A DNA stretch of 64,000 bases from assembly GCA_021795715.1 (NCBI GenBank), contig JAJYPD010000002.1, positions 1-64,000 of the forward strand. The letters are read 5' to 3'. The stretch's first letter is position 1. The number at the start of each line of letters is the position of its first letter. The DNA comes from Pseudomonadota bacterium. Its GTDB lineage: Bacteria > Pseudomonadota > Gammaproteobacteria > Acidiferrobacterales > Acidiferrobacteraceae. Shown one piece after another: positions 35,487-44,878 of this stretch. A program made the position numbers and the translations under genes. The notes below the pieces were generated by a model. That model was not told the origin of the DNA. It was given only the letters and a program-made list of their open reading frames with translations, and did not search any database.

Positions 35487-37240
35487 TGCCGGTGATGGAA
35501 CTGGACACGGCCTTGCTCGTGGCGGCCATCGCCCTTGGCTGGCCGCTTGGCCGTTACATGGCCGGTGTTTACGGCACGGAACCCTTCTGGGCTCGTCGCG
35601 CGGCGGCGCCGCTTGAACGGGCGATCTATCGCCTCTGCGGGATTTGCGCGCAGGAGGAGATGGACTGGAAGCGTTATGCCGTGGCCCTGCTGCTGTTCAA
35701 TCTCGCCGGTGCGGTCTTTCTGTACGCACTCATGCTGGCGCAGGGACATTTGCCGCTGGATCCCGAAGGCTTGCGGGGCGTCGGGGCGGGTCTTGCGTTC
35801 AATACCGCCGCAAGTTTCGTGACCAATACGAACTGGCAGGCCTACGCGGGGGAGACGACCATGAGCTATCTCACGCAGATGCTCGGGCTTGGCGTGCAAA
35901 ACTTCCTGTCGGCGGCCACCGGCATCGTCATCGCTGTCGCCATGATCCGCGGCATCGCGCGCAACAAGGCCCCGGGGCTTGGCAACTTCTGGGTGGACAT
36001 GACACGCACGGTGCTGTATGTGCTTGTGCCGCTTGCCCTGGTGTTTGCCGTGATCCTCATGGCGCAGGGGGTGCCCGATACGCTCGGGTCCTATGTACAG
36101 GCGCACTTGATCGCACCGTTTACGAGCGGCAAGGCCGTTGTTACGCATCAGGTGATCGCGCTTGGGCCGGTGGCGTCACAGGAAGCGATCAAGGAACTGG
36201 GCAACAACGGCGGAGGTTTCTTCAATGCCAATTCCGCGCACCCCTTCGAGAATCCGACAGCCCTGACCAATTTTCTGGAAATGGTGGCGATGCTCGTGAT
36301 CCCAACGGCGCTCGTGTTCATGTTCGGGCGGATGGTGCGTGACGACCGGCAGGGATGGGCACTTCTTGCGGTCATGCTGCTGTTTTTCATTCCGCTGTCG
36401 CTTGCGAGCGCCCATTTCGATCTGGCCGGCAACCCGGCGTTGCGCGCGCTTGGTGTCACTCAGGCGCATGCGCCGGCGCTGGCTGGCGGGGGCAACATGG
36501 TCGGGGTCGAGGATCGCTTCGGCGTGGGCGCCTCGACTTTGTTTGGCACGGTGGCGACGGCCACGTCGACGGGTGCGGCCAACTGCGCCTACGACTCGTT
36601 CATGCCCCTGTCGGGCCTTGTCAATCTGTTCGACATGCAACTGGGCGAGATCATCTTCGGTGGCGTCGGCAGCGGGCTGGCGACGATGCTGGCGTTTGTG
36701 ATCTTTGCGGTCTTCGTGGGCGGCCTCATGATCGGCCGTACGCCCGAATATCTCGGCAAGAAGATCGAGTCCTTCGAGATCAAGATGGCCTCGCTGTCGA
36801 TCCTGATCATGCCGCTTCTGGTGCTGATCGGCACCGCCATCGCAGTGGTGACGGCAGCCGGGCGGGCCGGCGTCTTCAATCCCGGGCCCCATGGTTTCAG
36901 CGAGATCCTCTACGCCTTCACCAGTGCTGCCAACAACAACGGCAGCGCCTTTGGCGGGCTTGCCGCCGACAGCCATTTCTACAACGTGGCGCTCGCCCTT
37001 TGCGTGCTGATCGGACGTTACTGGACCTATCTGCCCCTGCTCGCCCTGGCCGGATCACTCGCCCAGAAGGCGCGCATTCCGGCGAGCAGCGGGACGCTCG
37101 CCACGCATACGCCGTTATTCATCGGTCTAATCGCCGGGGTCGTGCTGCTCGTCGGCGCCCTCAACTTTTTTCCAGCCCTGTCGCTTGGGCCGATTGTGGA
37201 ACACATGATGCGCCTGCCGTCCCATCCGGTTGTGCGCTGA
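35483..37240 (+). CDS. kdpA: Potassium-transporting ATPase subunit KdpA, first operon
   Basis: K+ channel-like subunit of the high-affinity KdpFABC pump in the inner membrane. 585 residues, about ten helices. The four pore/selectivity repeats are recognisable: SFVTNTNWQAYAGE, NNGGGFFNANSAHPFENPT, ATSTGAANCAYDSF and TSAANNNGSAFGG. ATG 35483 overlaps the kdpF stop; a second ATG follows immediately. Sequence differs at many positions from the second KdpA (for example NNGGGFFN here against TNGGGFFG there), so the two operons are not a recent duplication. Confidence 0.97.
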   Translation: MMPVMELDTALLVAAIALGWPLGRYMAGVYGTEPFWARRAAAPLERAIYRLCGICAQEEMDWKRYAVALLLFNLAGAVFLYALMLAQGHLPLDPEGLRGVGAGLAFNTAASFVTNTNWQAYAGETTMSYLTQMLGLGVQNFLSAATGIVIAVAMIRGIARNKAPGLGNFWVDMTRTVLYVLVPLALVFAVILMAQGVPDTLGSYVQAHLIAPFTSGKAVVTHQVIALGPVASQEAIKELGNNGGGFFNANSAHPFENPTALTNFLEMVAMLVIPTALVFMFGRMVRDDRQGWALLAVMLLFFIPLSLASAHFDLAGNPALRALGVTQAHAPALAGGGNMVGVEDRFGVGASTLFGTVATATSTGAANCAYDSFMPLSGLVNLFDMQLGEIIFGGVGSGLATMLAFVIFAVFVGGLMIGRTPEYLGKKIESFEIKMASLSILIMPLLVLIGTAIAVVTAAGRAGVFNPGPHGFSEILYAFTSAANNNGSAFGGLAADSHFYNVALALCVLIGRYWTYLPLLALAGSLAQKARIPASSGTLATHTPLFIGLIAGVVLLVGALNFFPALSLGPIVEHMMRLPSHPVVR

Positions 37241-37249
37241 GGAGAGATC

Positions 37250-39322
37250 ATGAGTGTGATGAAGACCCATGCCGCCCATCTGGAATGGGGCCAGCTGGCG
37301 CAGGACGCGGTGGTCGGCAGCCTGAAGAAACTCGTGCCGCAGCATCAGATCCGCAACCCCGTCATGTTCGTCGTCTACGCCGGCGCATGGCTCGTTCTGG
37401 CGCTGTGGATCCGGGATCTCGTCGACAGACGCGACGCTTTGGCGGCGTTCACCGGGACACTCGACGTCTGGTTGTGGCTGACCCTGCTCTTTGCCAATTT
37501 TTCCGAATCCCTGGCCGAGGGCCAGGGCAAGGCACAGGCGGCGAGTCTGCGCCAGGCGCGCCAGGACGTGCAGGCCCGGCGCCTTTCCGAGGCGCGTCAC
37601 GACGCATCCTCTGAGCGGGTGCCGGGTACGGCGTTGCGTCCCGGGGACTTCGTGCTGGTCGAGGCGGGCGATGTCATGCCCGCTGATGGCGAAGCCGTGC
37701 TGGGCGTGGCCTCAGTCGACGAAAGCGCCATCACCGGCGAGAGCGCGCCGGTCATCCGCGAGGGCAGTGGCGACCGTACGGCGGTGACGGGCGGCACCAA
37801 GGTCTTGTCCGACTGGCTGGTGGTGCGGGTGACCAGCGCGCCAGGCGACACTTTTCTTGATCGCATGATCCGGATGGTGGAGGGTGCGTCGCGGCGCAAG
37901 ACGCCCAACGAGATCGCGCTGGGCATCCTGCTCGTGGTGCTGACGCTCGTCTTTCTGGTCGTGACCATGACCCTCTATCCGTACTCGTGGTATGCCGTCC
38001 ATTATGCCGTGCACAGGGGCCATGTCGTTGGTATCACGGTGCTGGTGGCGCTGCTTGTGTGCCTCATTCCGACCACTATCGGTGCCTTGCTGCCGGCCAT
38101 TGGCATCGCCGGCATCATGCGCCTTATGCGTGCCAACGTGGTGGCCACATCCGGCCGCGCCATCGAGGCGGCGGGCGACGTCGACGTCCTGCTCCTCGAC
38201 AAGACGGGTACCATCACTTACGGCAACCGGCAGGCGGCCGGATTCCATCCGGCGCCGGGTATCGCAAAAGAGGAACTCGCGGCCATGGCGCGGCTTGCGT
38301 CGCTGGCCGACGACACCCCGGAGGGGCGCAGCATCGTCACGCTCGCCCAGCAGCTCTTCCCAAGGGAGGCGCAACCGCTTGGCGCGGATGCGGTGCTAAT
38401 CGCCTTCACGGCGGAGACACGCATGAGCGGCGTGGATCTGGACGGCGGCCGGCTTCCGATCCGCAAGGGCGCGCCGGATGCCATGCGCGCATGGATCGGA
38501 CAGCATGGCGGCGCGTGGGCGCAGGAGCTCGAGATGACCATCCAGCTCGTCGCCAGCCGCGGCGCCACGCCGCTTGTGGTGTGTGCCGATACGCGGGCTT
38601 TGGGCGTTGTCGAGCTGAAGGACATCGTCAAGAAAAACATCCGCGAGCGGTTCGCCGATTTGCGGCGCATGGGTATCCGCACCGTCATGGTCACCGGGGA
38701 CAATCCGCTGACCGCGCAGGCGATCGCCGCCGAGGCGGGCGTCGATGATTTCATCGCCGAAGCCAAGCCCGAAGCCAAGCTGGCCCGTATACGGGCCTTT
38801 CACGCCGAGGGCCATATGGTGGCCATGACCGGCGACGGTACGAATGACGCGCCGGCGCTCGCGCAGGCGGACGTCGCCCTGTGCATGGCGAGCGGCACCC
38901 AGGCGGCGCGCGAGGCCGCGAACATGGTCGATCTCGATTCCAATCCAACCAAGCTTCTCGAGATCGTGCACATCGGCAAGCAGCTGTTGATGACCCGCGG
39001 GGCGCTGACGACTTTTAGTGTGGCCAATGACGTGGCCAAGTATTTCGCGATCATTCCGGCCGCCTTTGTCGGCACGTATCCGGCGCTGTCTGCGCTGAAT
39101 GTGATGGATCTGAGTTCGCCGCGCCATGCGATTCTCGCCGCCGTCATCTTCAATGCCGTGGTGATCCCGTTTTTGATCCCGCTGGCGCTCAAAGGGGTGC
39201 GCTCGCGCGCGGCTTCGGCGAAGAGTCTGTTGCGCCGCAATATCTGGATCTATGGGGTCGGCGGGCTGGTGACACCCTTCATTGGCATCAAGCTCATCGA
39301 TGTTCTGCTGACCTGGATGTAG
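37250..39322 (+). CDS. kdpB: Potassium-transporting ATPase subunit KdpB, first operon
   Basis: ATP-hydrolysing subunit, 690 residues. Motifs: [10 protein letters not shown] (includes the serine that is inhibited by phosphorylation in E. coli), [15 protein letters not shown], the phosphorylated Asp in [12 protein letters not shown], and [21 protein letters not shown]. It starts 9 bases after kdpA with GGAGAG. The last helices match KdpB. It is followed by kdpC after 8 bases. Confidence 0.97.
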   Translation: MSVMKTHAAHLEWGQLAQDAVVGSLKKLVPQHQIRNPVMFVVYAGAWLVLALWIRDLVDRRDALAAFTGTLDVWLWLTLLFANFSESLAEGQGKAQAASLRQARQDVQARRLSEARHDASSERVPGTALRPGDFVLVEAGDVMPADGEAVLGVASVDESAITGESAPVIREGSGDRTAVTGGTKVLSDWLVVRVTSAPGDTFLDRMIRMVEGASRRKTPNEIALGILLVVLTLVFLVVTMTLYPYSWYAVHYAVHRGHVVGITVLVALLVCLIPTTIGALLPAIGIAGIMRLMRANVVATSGRAIEAAGDVDVLLLDKTGTITYGNRQAAGFHPAPGIAKEELAAMARLASLADDTPEGRSIVTLAQQLFPREAQPLGADAVLIAFTAETRMSGVDLDGGRLPIRKGAPDAMRAWIGQHGGAWAQELEMTIQLVASRGATPLVVCADTRALGVVELKDIVKKNIRERFADLRRMGIRTVMVTGDNPLTAQAIAAEAGVDDFIAEAKPEAKLARIRAFHAEGHMVAMTGDGTNDAPALAQADVALCMASGTQAAREAANMVDLDSNPTKLLEIVHIGKQLLMTRGALTTFSVANDVAKYFAIIPAAFVGTYPALSALNVMDLSSPRHAILAAVIFNAVVIPFLIPLALKGVRSRAASAKSLLRRNIWIYGVGGLVTPFIGIKLIDVLLTWM

Positions 39323-39330
39323 GAGGATTC

Positions 39331-39972
39331 ATGATGCATGACCTGAAGGCGGCAACGATACTGCTGCTGTTTCTGGCGGCCCTTACGGGCCTTGTCTATC
39401 CCTTGGCCATGACGGGCATCGGCCGGGAGGTCTTCCCCGCCCGCGCCGGCGGTTCGCTCATGCGTGTCGGCGGGCGGGTCGTCGGGTCGCGCCTGATCGG
39501 CCAGTATTTCCGCGGCAACGGATATTTCTGGAGCCGGCCGTCGGCGACTGCGCCGGTCCCCTACAACGCCGATGGCTCCTCACCCTCGAATCTGAGTCCG
39601 GACAACCCGGTCTTGCTGCGGCACGTGGGTGCGCGCGTCAAGGCGCTGCGCGCAGCGGATCCGGGCGCCCGCGGGCGGGTTCCCGTCGATCTCGTGACAT
39701 CCTCGGGCAGCGGTCTCGATCCGGACATCAGCCTGGCGGCGGCGCGCTACCAGCTCGACCGCGTCGCGGCCTGCACCGGCATCGCCAAAAGCCGGCTGCA
39801 GGCCTTGCTGGCCCGGTACACGAGCCGCCCGTTCGCCGCATTCATGGGGGAGCCGGTGGTCAATGTGCTTGCGGTCAATCTCGCCCTAGACCGCCTGAGG
39901 GCCCGGCATCGGCCCCCCGGGGGCGGCGCGCGGGGGATGTGCCGCCGCACCCCGGTCTCCGGCCGGATGTGA
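39331..39972 (+). CDS. kdpC: Potassium-transporting ATPase subunit KdpC, first operon
   Basis: Single-span subunit assembling the Kdp complex; 213 residues. The N-terminal helix is followed by GSRLIGQYF, WSRPSATA and the signature TSSGSGLDPDISLAAARYQ, and the conserved late motif EPVVNVLAVNLALD. The last ~20 residues are Gly/Arg-rich and longer than in the second copy. AGGAGG precedes ATG 39331. Confidence 0.96.
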   Translation: MMHDLKAATILLLFLAALTGLVYPLAMTGIGREVFPARAGGSLMRVGGRVVGSRLIGQYFRGNGYFWSRPSATAPVPYNADGSSPSNLSPDNPVLLRHVGARVKALRAADPGARGRVPVDLVTSSGSGLDPDISLAAARYQLDRVAACTGIAKSRLQALLARYTSRPFAAFMGEPVVNVLAVNLALDRLRARHRPPGGGARGMCRRTPVSGRM

Positions 39973-40000
39973 TGGTGAGTGCCGGAATCTGCCGAAGCGG

Positions 40001-40009
40001 TGCTAGAAT
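40001..40009 (+). promoter_or_regulatory. Possible extended -10 promoter of the second kdp operon
   Basis: TGCTAGAAT matches an extended -10 (TG-N-TATAAT type) in the 232-bp region between kdpC and the next operon. No good -35 is seen, and the best GG-N10-GC pair here matches sigma54 poorly. An almost identical TGCTAGAAT lies upstream of kdpD at 44826-44834. Confidence 0.35.
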
Positions 40010-40204
40010 GCCCGTTCGGAAGTCCGCGCGTCCGACCCGGGAGAGGTCGGCCGGGCTGTTGCGTGCGGTCAATTGATGATCGAGGCGGCCGGAACGGGCC
40101 GTCTTGTGCGTCAGGATCCATGGACACAGGCCTTAAGCTTCGGCAGGGGATGTGGGCCGTGGCGATGCGCGGCAAACAGTAAACAAAATAAAGGGGGGAT
40201 CCGG

Positions 40205-40309
40205 ATGTTCTGGATCATGGGGCTTTTGCTGGTGGCCGTGTTTGGTCTGCTGGGCGGTGTCGTGCAGTTTGCCGACCGCGTGGTCACGAAAAAGAAGACG
40301 ACGTCATGA
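40205..40309 (+). CDS. Tiny membrane protein at the head of kdp operon 2
   Basis: Thirty-four residues: MFWIMGLLLVAVFGLLGGVV, then QFADRVVTKKKTTS. One hydrophobic helix and a lysine-rich tail, the same layout as the ORF at 35305 but with little residue identity. GGGGGG lies 5 bases before ATG 40205. The stop overlaps the kdpF start (ATGA). It is unknown and not a KdpF. Its position in both operons suggests a real Kdp-associated subunit. Confidence 0.65.
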   Translation: MFWIMGLLLVAVFGLLGGVVQFADRVVTKKKTTS

Positions 40310-40386
40310 CCGGGATCCTGATCGGGCTCGTGGTGCTGGTCGCCGCCTATCTCGTCTATGCCATCCTTTATCCTGAGCGGTTCTGA
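40306..40386 (+). CDS. kdpF: KdpF subunit, second operon
   Basis: Twenty-six residues, one helix, ending YLVYAILYPERF, the classical KdpF C-terminus. ATGA overlap with the tiny ORF before it; kdpA starts 3 bases after its stop. Confidence 0.88.
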   Translation: MTGILIGLVVLVAAYLVYAILYPERF

Positions 40387-40389
40387 TCG

Positions 40390-42117
40390 ATGACGGCAAA
40401 CGGATTCTGGCAAATCGCTCTGATTCTTGCGGTCGCCTTCGCTCTCAGTGTGCCGTTTGGCCGTTATCTCGCGCGCGTGTTCCGCAACGAGCGGACACGG
40501 CTTGACCCGTTGATGGACCCCGTGGACCGGCTGCTTGGCCGTATCGTCGGCCGGCGCACCCTCGGCATGCCGATGGGCTGGAAGGAATATGCCATCTCCA
40601 TGCTCGTCACCAATGGACTGATGGGGCTCCTGATCTATCTGATCCTGTCCGGGCAAGGCCTGTTGCCGCTCAATCCACTGAAGTTTCCCGGCCTCAATCC
40701 CTTTCTCGCCTTCAATACCGCAGCCAGCTTCATCACCAACACCAATTGGCAAAACTACAGCGGCGAGACGACCCTGTCGCTGTTTAGCCAGATGGCGGCC
40801 ATCACCTTTGCGATGTTCGCGGCGGCGGCGACCGGCCTGGTCGTGGCCATCGCATTTTTCCGCGCGCTGGCCGCACCGGCCGACGGCGGCCGCAATCTCG
40901 GCAATTTCTACCAGGATTTCATCCGCGCGCTGACCCGGGTCCTTTTGCCGTTGTGTCTGGTGATCACACCCGTTCTGGTCTGGCAGGGGTCGCCCGAGAC
41001 GCTGCACGGATTGGCCGTCGCCCATCTGGTGCAAGGCGGCGTGCAACGCATTCCGCTGGGCCCCGTCGCCGGCCTCGAGACCATCAAGCAACTCGGTACC
41101 AACGGGGGCGGCTTCTTCGGTGCCAACTCCGCGCACCCCTACGAAAATCCCACACCCCTGACCAATGTCATCGAAATCCTGCTGATGATGCTGACGTCGC
41201 TGTCTTTGGTGGTGACCTTTGGCATCATGGTGGGTCAGCGGCGGCTGGCGCGGGTGATGTATACGGTCATGGCGCTGATGCTCGTGGTGGCCATCGGTGT
41301 GGCCGTGCATGCCGAGCAGGCCGGCACGCCGGTGCTGGCCGGCAGCGGGCTCATGATCCATCCCGGTCATGGCCAGATGGGTGGCAATATGGTGGGCAAG
41401 GAGACGCGCTTTGGCATAACAGACAGCGCCCTCTTCAACACCGTAAGCACCGCCTTTACCACGGGCAGCGTCAATTCGGCGCTCGACAGCTACACGCCTC
41501 TTGGCGGAATGGTGTCGCTTGTGCAGATGATGTTGAACTGTGTTTTTGGCGGCAAGGGTGTCGGCACGCTGAATTTCCTCATGTATGGCATCTTCGCGGT
41601 ATTCATCGCCGGTCTCATGGTGGGGCGCACGCCGGAATTTCTCGGCAAGAAGATCGAGCGCCGCGAAATCGTGCTGGCCGCTCTGGCGCTGCTCGTCCAT
41701 CCGCTCATCATTCTGCTGCCAACCGCCTGGGCGCTCGCCAGCCCCGGCGGCGTGGCCGCACTGGGCAACACGGCGTCCCATGGCTTGTCCGAGATCCTTT
41801 ATGCCTTCACCTCGGCGGCCGCCAACAATGGCTCGGCCTTCGCTGGCCTCAATGCGAACACGCCTTGGTACAACACGGCCCTCGGTCTGGTCATGCTGTT
41901 GGGACGGTACGTGTCCATCATTCTGATGCTGGCCGTCGGCGGATCACTGGCGGCAAAGCCCGCGGTACCCTCGACGATAGGCACCCTGCGGACCGATACC
42001 GCGCTGTTTGGCGGGTTCTGGTTCGCGACCATCATCGTCGTGGGTGCGCTGACCTTCCTTCCGGCCCTCGTACTGGGACCGCTCGCCGAATTCTTCCTGT
42101 TGTATCCGCACGGCTGA
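40390..42117 (+). CDS. kdpA: Potassium-transporting ATPase subunit KdpA, second operon
   Basis: 575 residues, about ten helices. Selectivity-filter repeats: SFITNTNWQNYSGE, TNGGGFFGANSAHPYENPT, STAFTTGSVNSALDSY and TSAAANNGSAFAG. These are closer to the common bacterial KdpA pattern than the first copy. Same K+ uptake role. ATG 40390 is the family start, three bases after kdpF. Confidence 0.97.
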   Translation: MTANGFWQIALILAVAFALSVPFGRYLARVFRNERTRLDPLMDPVDRLLGRIVGRRTLGMPMGWKEYAISMLVTNGLMGLLIYLILSGQGLLPLNPLKFPGLNPFLAFNTAASFITNTNWQNYSGETTLSLFSQMAAITFAMFAAAATGLVVAIAFFRALAAPADGGRNLGNFYQDFIRALTRVLLPLCLVITPVLVWQGSPETLHGLAVAHLVQGGVQRIPLGPVAGLETIKQLGTNGGGFFGANSAHPYENPTPLTNVIEILLMMLTSLSLVVTFGIMVGQRRLARVMYTVMALMLVVAIGVAVHAEQAGTPVLAGSGLMIHPGHGQMGGNMVGKETRFGITDSALFNTVSTAFTTGSVNSALDSYTPLGGMVSLVQMMLNCVFGGKGVGTLNFLMYGIFAVFIAGLMVGRTPEFLGKKIERREIVLAALALLVHPLIILLPTAWALASPGGVAALGNTASHGLSEILYAFTSAAANNGSAFAGLNANTPWYNTALGLVMLLGRYVSIILMLAVGGSLAAKPAVPSTIGTLRTDTALFGGFWFATIIVVGALTFLPALVLGPLAEFFLLYPHG

Positions 42118-42127
42118 CCGGGGGCGC

Positions 42128-44197
42128 ATGAGCGAAATCACGCACAGGACCGATCGCAAGGCCCAGGCCTACCAGGCGCAGGCAGGCGGCTTGATCCAGC
42201 GGGCGCTGTGGGAATCCTTGCGCAAGTTCGATCCGCGCGTGCAAATCCGCAATCCGGTGATGTTTGTCGTCTGGCTGGGCATGTGGCTGACCTTCCTGCT
42301 CGCCTTTGACCCGGGCCTGTTTGGCCGGGCGCCCGAGGGCGCAGGATACAACGGCGCGGTTGCGGGAATTCTGTTTCTGACGGTGTGGTTCGCCAATTTC
42401 GCCGAGGCCCTGGCCGAGGGGCGGGGGCGGGCGCAGGCCGACGCCTTGCGCCAGACCAAGAGCGACGTGTTGGCGCGGCGCGTCAAGCCCGATGGCACCT
42501 TCGAGCTGGTGGCCGCCGGGGCTTTGCGCAAAGGGGATCGGGTGCGGGTCGAGCGCGGCGATGTCATTCCGACCGACGGAGAGATCCTCGAGGGCATCGC
42601 GTCGGTCGACGAATCGGCCATCACCGGCGAATCGGCGCCGGTCCTGAAGGAGCCCGGTACCGACATGTTTTCGACGGTGACGGGCGGCACCAAGATCCTG
42701 TCCGACTGGCTGGTGTTCAAGGTGTCGGCCGATCCCGGCCAGACCTTCCTGGATCGCATGATCCATCTCGTCGAAGGGGCGAAGCGGCAGAAAACGCCCA
42801 ACGAAATCGCACTCACCGTTCTGCTCGCCGTGCTCAGCCTCATCTTCCTCGTGGTGGTGGCGACTTTGAAGCCGCTGGCGGCATTCCTGCACATCGATCT
42901 TGCGGTCTCCACCCTGGTGGCGCTGCTTGTCGCGCTGATGCCGACTACGATCGGCGCGCTGCTGTCTGCGATCGGGATTGCCGGCATCGACCGCGCCACC
43001 CGCTTCAATGTGCTGGCCATGTCCGGCCGCGCGGTCGAGGCGGCCGGTGACGTGCAGACACTGATGCTCGACAAGACGGGCACGATCACCATGGGCAACC
43101 GCCAGGCCACCGAGTTCATCGGTCTGCCGGGTTTCGAAGACACGGCCGTCGCGCAGGCCGCCATGGCGGCGTCCTGGTTCGACACCACGCCCGAGGGCCG
43201 CTCGATCGTGTCGCTTGCGATCAGCAAGGGCGCAAAGCGCGAGACTTCGTGGGACCAGGCGCAAGGGCTGGAATTCAGCGCCGAGACGCGCATGAGCGGC
43301 ACCAACCTGGCCGACGGCACACGCCTGCGCAAAGGGGCGGTGGCCGCGGTCGCGCGGTTCGTACAGGAAAACTTCAAGACCAGCATTCCGCCTGAACTGA
43401 AGGATGCGGCGGAGGCGGTGGCGCGCAAGGGAGCCACCCCGCTTGCGGTCGCTTTGGATGGCACCCTCGTCGGCGTCATTGCCTTGTCGGACGTGTTGAA
43501 GCCCGGCATGCGCGAGCGCTTTGATTACATGCGCACCCTCGGCATCCGCACGATCATGGTGACCGGCGACAATCCGATCACGGCGCGGGTCATCGCCGAA
43601 CAGGCCGGAGTCGACGATTTCGTGGCGGAAGCCAAGCCCGAAGACAAGATCCGGGTGATCCGGTCGGAACAGGCCAAGGGGCGCCTGGTCGCCATGACCG
43701 GTGATGGTACCAACGACGCGCCGGCGCTGGCGCAGGCCGATGTGGGGCTCGCCATGCATTCGGGGACGGTGCCGGCCAAGGAGGCCGCCAACATGATCGA
43801 CCTCGATTCCGATCCCACCAAGCTGATCGACGTCGTGGCCATCGGCAAGCAGCTGCTCATCACGCGCGGGGCCCTGACGACGTTTTCCATCGCCAACGAT
43901 GTCGCCAAGTATTTCGCCATGTTGCCGGCCATGTTCATGCGCTCGCTGCCCGAGATCGGCGCACTCAACATCATGCACCTGGCGACGCCGGAGACGGCGG
44001 TGCTGTCCGCGCTCATTTTCAACGCCATCATCATTCCGATCCTGATTCCGCTTGCGCTGCGTGGCGTGCGTTTCCTGCCAAGCGGCGCCGATACGCTGCT
44101 TGCGCGCAACATCCTGATCTATGGTCTCGGCGGGCTCGCCGTTCCTTTCATCGGCATCAAGGCCATCGACATGGTCTTGCATCTGTTCTGGCACTAG
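42128..44197 (+). CDS. kdpB: Potassium-transporting ATPase subunit KdpB, second operon
   Basis: 689-residue catalytic subunit with [28 protein letters not shown], the phosphorylation site [12 protein letters not shown] and [21 protein letters not shown]. It starts 10 bases after kdpA. The GNRQA stretch after the phosphorylation site and the ETRMSG nucleotide-domain motif are shared with the first KdpB, but flanking segments differ. Confidence 0.97.
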   Translation: MSEITHRTDRKAQAYQAQAGGLIQRALWESLRKFDPRVQIRNPVMFVVWLGMWLTFLLAFDPGLFGRAPEGAGYNGAVAGILFLTVWFANFAEALAEGRGRAQADALRQTKSDVLARRVKPDGTFELVAAGALRKGDRVRVERGDVIPTDGEILEGIASVDESAITGESAPVLKEPGTDMFSTVTGGTKILSDWLVFKVSADPGQTFLDRMIHLVEGAKRQKTPNEIALTVLLAVLSLIFLVVVATLKPLAAFLHIDLAVSTLVALLVALMPTTIGALLSAIGIAGIDRATRFNVLAMSGRAVEAAGDVQTLMLDKTGTITMGNRQATEFIGLPGFEDTAVAQAAMAASWFDTTPEGRSIVSLAISKGAKRETSWDQAQGLEFSAETRMSGTNLADGTRLRKGAVAAVARFVQENFKTSIPPELKDAAEAVARKGATPLAVALDGTLVGVIALSDVLKPGMRERFDYMRTLGIRTIMVTGDNPITARVIAEQAGVDDFVAEAKPEDKIRVIRSEQAKGRLVAMTGDGTNDAPALAQADVGLAMHSGTVPAKEAANMIDLDSDPTKLIDVVAIGKQLLITRGALTTFSIANDVAKYFAMLPAMFMRSLPEIGALNIMHLATPETAVLSALIFNAIIIPILIPLALRGVRFLPSGADTLLARNILIYGLGGLAVPFIGIKAIDMVLHLFWH

Positions 44198-44206
44198 GAG
44201 GCCTGT

Positions 44207-44785
44207 ATGTGGCGCCAAACGATGGGTAGCGCGCTGCGACTGACGGTGCTCGTCTGGCTTTTGTGCGGGCTTGGGTATCCGCTGCTGGAAGTGGGCATAA
44301 GCGACCTGGCCTTTCCGGCGGCGGCCAACGGCAGCCTGGTGCGCGTCGATCATCGTATCGTGGGGTCGCGGCTGATCGGCGAGCGCTTTACCGGTCCGAT
44401 GTGGTTCAAGGGGCGGCCATCGGCCACTGGCGACAACCCCATGCACTCCGGTGCGTCCAATCTCGGTCCGTTGAGCCGCCGGTTGCGTGATCATCTGTGG
44501 GCACGGCGCGCACAGCTTGTGCGGCGGCATCCGTCTTTGGCGGCCAGGCGCCTGCCAGCCGACATGATCACGACTTCGGGTTCGGGTCTCGATCCGGACA
44601 TCAGTCTTGCCAATGCCGATCTCCAGGCACCCTGGGTGGCCCGGGCGCGCGGTCTGCCGCTGGCCCGCGTCCAGGCGCTCATCGCCCATGCGGCCCACGG
44701 CCGCTGGCTCGGTCTTTTCGGTGAGCCCCGCGTCAACGTGCAGGTCCTGAACTGGACACTGGCCGCCGCGTTGGGGCGCCGTTGA
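44207..44785 (+). CDS. kdpC: Potassium-transporting ATPase subunit KdpC, second operon
   Basis: 192 residues with an N-terminal helix, VGSRLIGERF, KGRPSATGDNP, the signature TTSGSGLDPDISLANADLQ, and GEPRVNVQVLNWTL near the end. AGGAGG precedes ATG 44207. kdpD begins 93 bases after the stop, with its own possible promoter between. Confidence 0.95.
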   Translation: MWRQTMGSALRLTVLVWLLCGLGYPLLEVGISDLAFPAAANGSLVRVDHRIVGSRLIGERFTGPMWFKGRPSATGDNPMHSGASNLGPLSRRLRDHLWARRAQLVRRHPSLAARRLPADMITTSGSGLDPDISLANADLQAPWVARARGLPLARVQALIAHAAHGRWLGLFGEPRVNVQVLNWTLAAALGRR

Positions 44786-44825
44786 GGCCGCCTGCGGGCG
44801 CGCACGGGAGTCCGGTGGGCGGGTT

Positions 44826-44834
44826 TGCTAGAAT
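44826..44834 (+). promoter_or_regulatory. Possible extended -10 promoter of kdpD and its two-component partners
   Basis: TGCTAGAAT, the same nonamer as at 40001-40009, 45 bases before ATG 44879. No clear -35. No sigma54 motif with correct spacing was found in this interval. Confidence 0.35.
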
Positions 44835-44878
44835 GAACTCAACGTCCTGACCCGCGCCTGCGAGGGACGCAAAGGCAT

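Noticed and set aside
40111-41781. A 556-codon minus-strand frame opposite kdpA2
   Set aside because: Shadow of kdpA2. It is rich in His, Gln and Arg, with no domain and no ribosome site.
42032-44698. An 888-codon open frame on the minus strand opposite kdpB2 and kdpC2
   Set aside because: High GC content leaves long antisense frames open. The plus strand has complete KdpB and KdpC motifs, and the antisense product shows no motif and abnormal His/Arg content.
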